Assembly (NCBI GenBank): GCA_024762375.1 | Contig: JANTHQ010000022.1 | Span: 1 to 12,462 of the forward strand | From: Anaerolineaceae bacterium | GTDB lineage: Bacteria > Chloroflexota > Anaerolineae > 4572-78 | DNA length: 12,462 bases | Direction: 5' to 3' | Part shown: piece by piece, positions 12,247-12,462 of the stretch | Numbering within the stretch: the first letter of the stretch is position 1 | How the letters are laid out: each line of letters starts with the position of its first letter | The notes under the pieces: model-generated | Databases searched by the model: none | Told to the model about the DNA's origin: nothing | The model's input: only the letters and a program-made list of their open reading frames with translations | Program-made: the position numbers and the translations under genes

Positions 12247-12462
12247 TTGTCAGAAAAGGTTTCGCCGCAAACGTACCGCGCCACGATTGCCTACGATGGT
12301 ACCGACTTTCTGGGCTATCAAATTCAGGCACAAGGCAGAACCGTCCAAGGGGTTGTTGAACAAGCACTGCAAACCATCTTCAAAACCCCGGTTCGAATTA
12401 CCGGCGCAGGCAGAACAGACAGCGGCGTCCATGCCGTGGGGCAAGTGGTAGCTTTCAAAGCG
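12247..12462 (+). CDS. truA: tRNA pseudouridine(38-40) synthase TruA, 5' part (runs off the window)
   Basis: The first 72 codons are present and the frame is open to the last base. TruA makes pseudouridine at positions 38-40 of the tRNA anticodon arm. Evidence is the N-terminal strand YRATIAYDGTDFLGYQIQAQ (10-29), TVQGVVEQAL (32-41) and the catalytic motif GAGRTDSGVHAVGQV (53-67), where D58 is the catalytic Asp. A Tyr (24) stands where many TruA proteins have Trp in GWQ. An in-frame TAG at 12241 makes TTG 12247 the only reasonable start, yet there is no clear Shine-Dalgarno site; coupling to rplQ, 13 bases upstream, is likely. truA after rplQ is a common arrangement. Confidence 0.95.
   Translation, partial: MSEKVSPQTYRATIAYDGTDFLGYQIQAQGRTVQGVVEQALQTIFKTPVRITGAGRTDSGVHAVGQVVAFKA

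Noticed and set aside
1..12462. CRISPR arrays, insertion sequences, tRNA or rRNA genes, prophage or defence genes
   Set aside because: No repeat-spacer pattern, transposase, terminal repeats or RNA-gene cloverleaf was seen; the strand is filled with core translation genes.

Overview
This window is a conserved bacterial ribosomal-protein supercluster (the S10, spc and alpha operons joined end to end). It looks like a member of the Chloroflexota, perhaps Anaerolineae-like. That assignment is an inference from remembered protein style (S3, S13, S4 and L24), the zinc-type S14 and the middling GC content; no phylogeny was possible. All 27 protein genes lie on the + strand. None is frameshifted. 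Only the first (rplB) and last (truA) are cut by the window edges. No stretch of 300 bases lacks a gene; the largest gap is about 126 bases.

Layout. Positions 1-2681 hold the distal S10 operon: rplB (3' end), rpsS, rplV, rpsC, rplP, rpmC, rpsQ. Positions 2716-8270 hold the spc operon: rplN, rplX, rplE, rpsN, rpsH, rplF, rplR, rpsE, rpmD, rplO, secY. map follows at 8285-9034. The alpha operon comes next: rpmJ (a 37-codon gene), rpsM, rpsK, rpsD, rpoA, rplQ. truA begins at 12247 and runs off the end. Two genes usual in this neighbourhood are absent: adk (normally between secY and map) and infA (normally between map and rpmJ).

How the genes work together. The products are subunit proteins of the 30S and 50S particles, the RNA polymerase alpha subunit that nucleates polymerase assembly, the SecY translocon channel that receives nascent chains at the exit tunnel, methionine aminopeptidase that trims their N-termini, and the tRNA pseudouridine synthase TruA. 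Spacing is tight and nearly every gene has a clear Shine-Dalgarno site, which suggests long polycistronic transcripts. A near-consensus sigma70-type promoter (TTGACA, 15 bp, TATAAT) sits across the end of map and probably gives the alpha genes their own transcription start.

Regulation and oddities. The two widest alpha-operon gaps, on either side of rpsD, contain inverted repeats that are not terminators. They are candidates for ribosomal-protein feedback sites or RNA-processing sites. Four genes (rpsC, rpsD, rpoA, truA) start with TTG. L24 has an insertion in its KOW region and a C-terminal zinc ribbon. L2 has Ser where Asp normally precedes its key His. I do not see an undescribed multi-gene system here; the noteworthy points are small regulatory and protein-level details.
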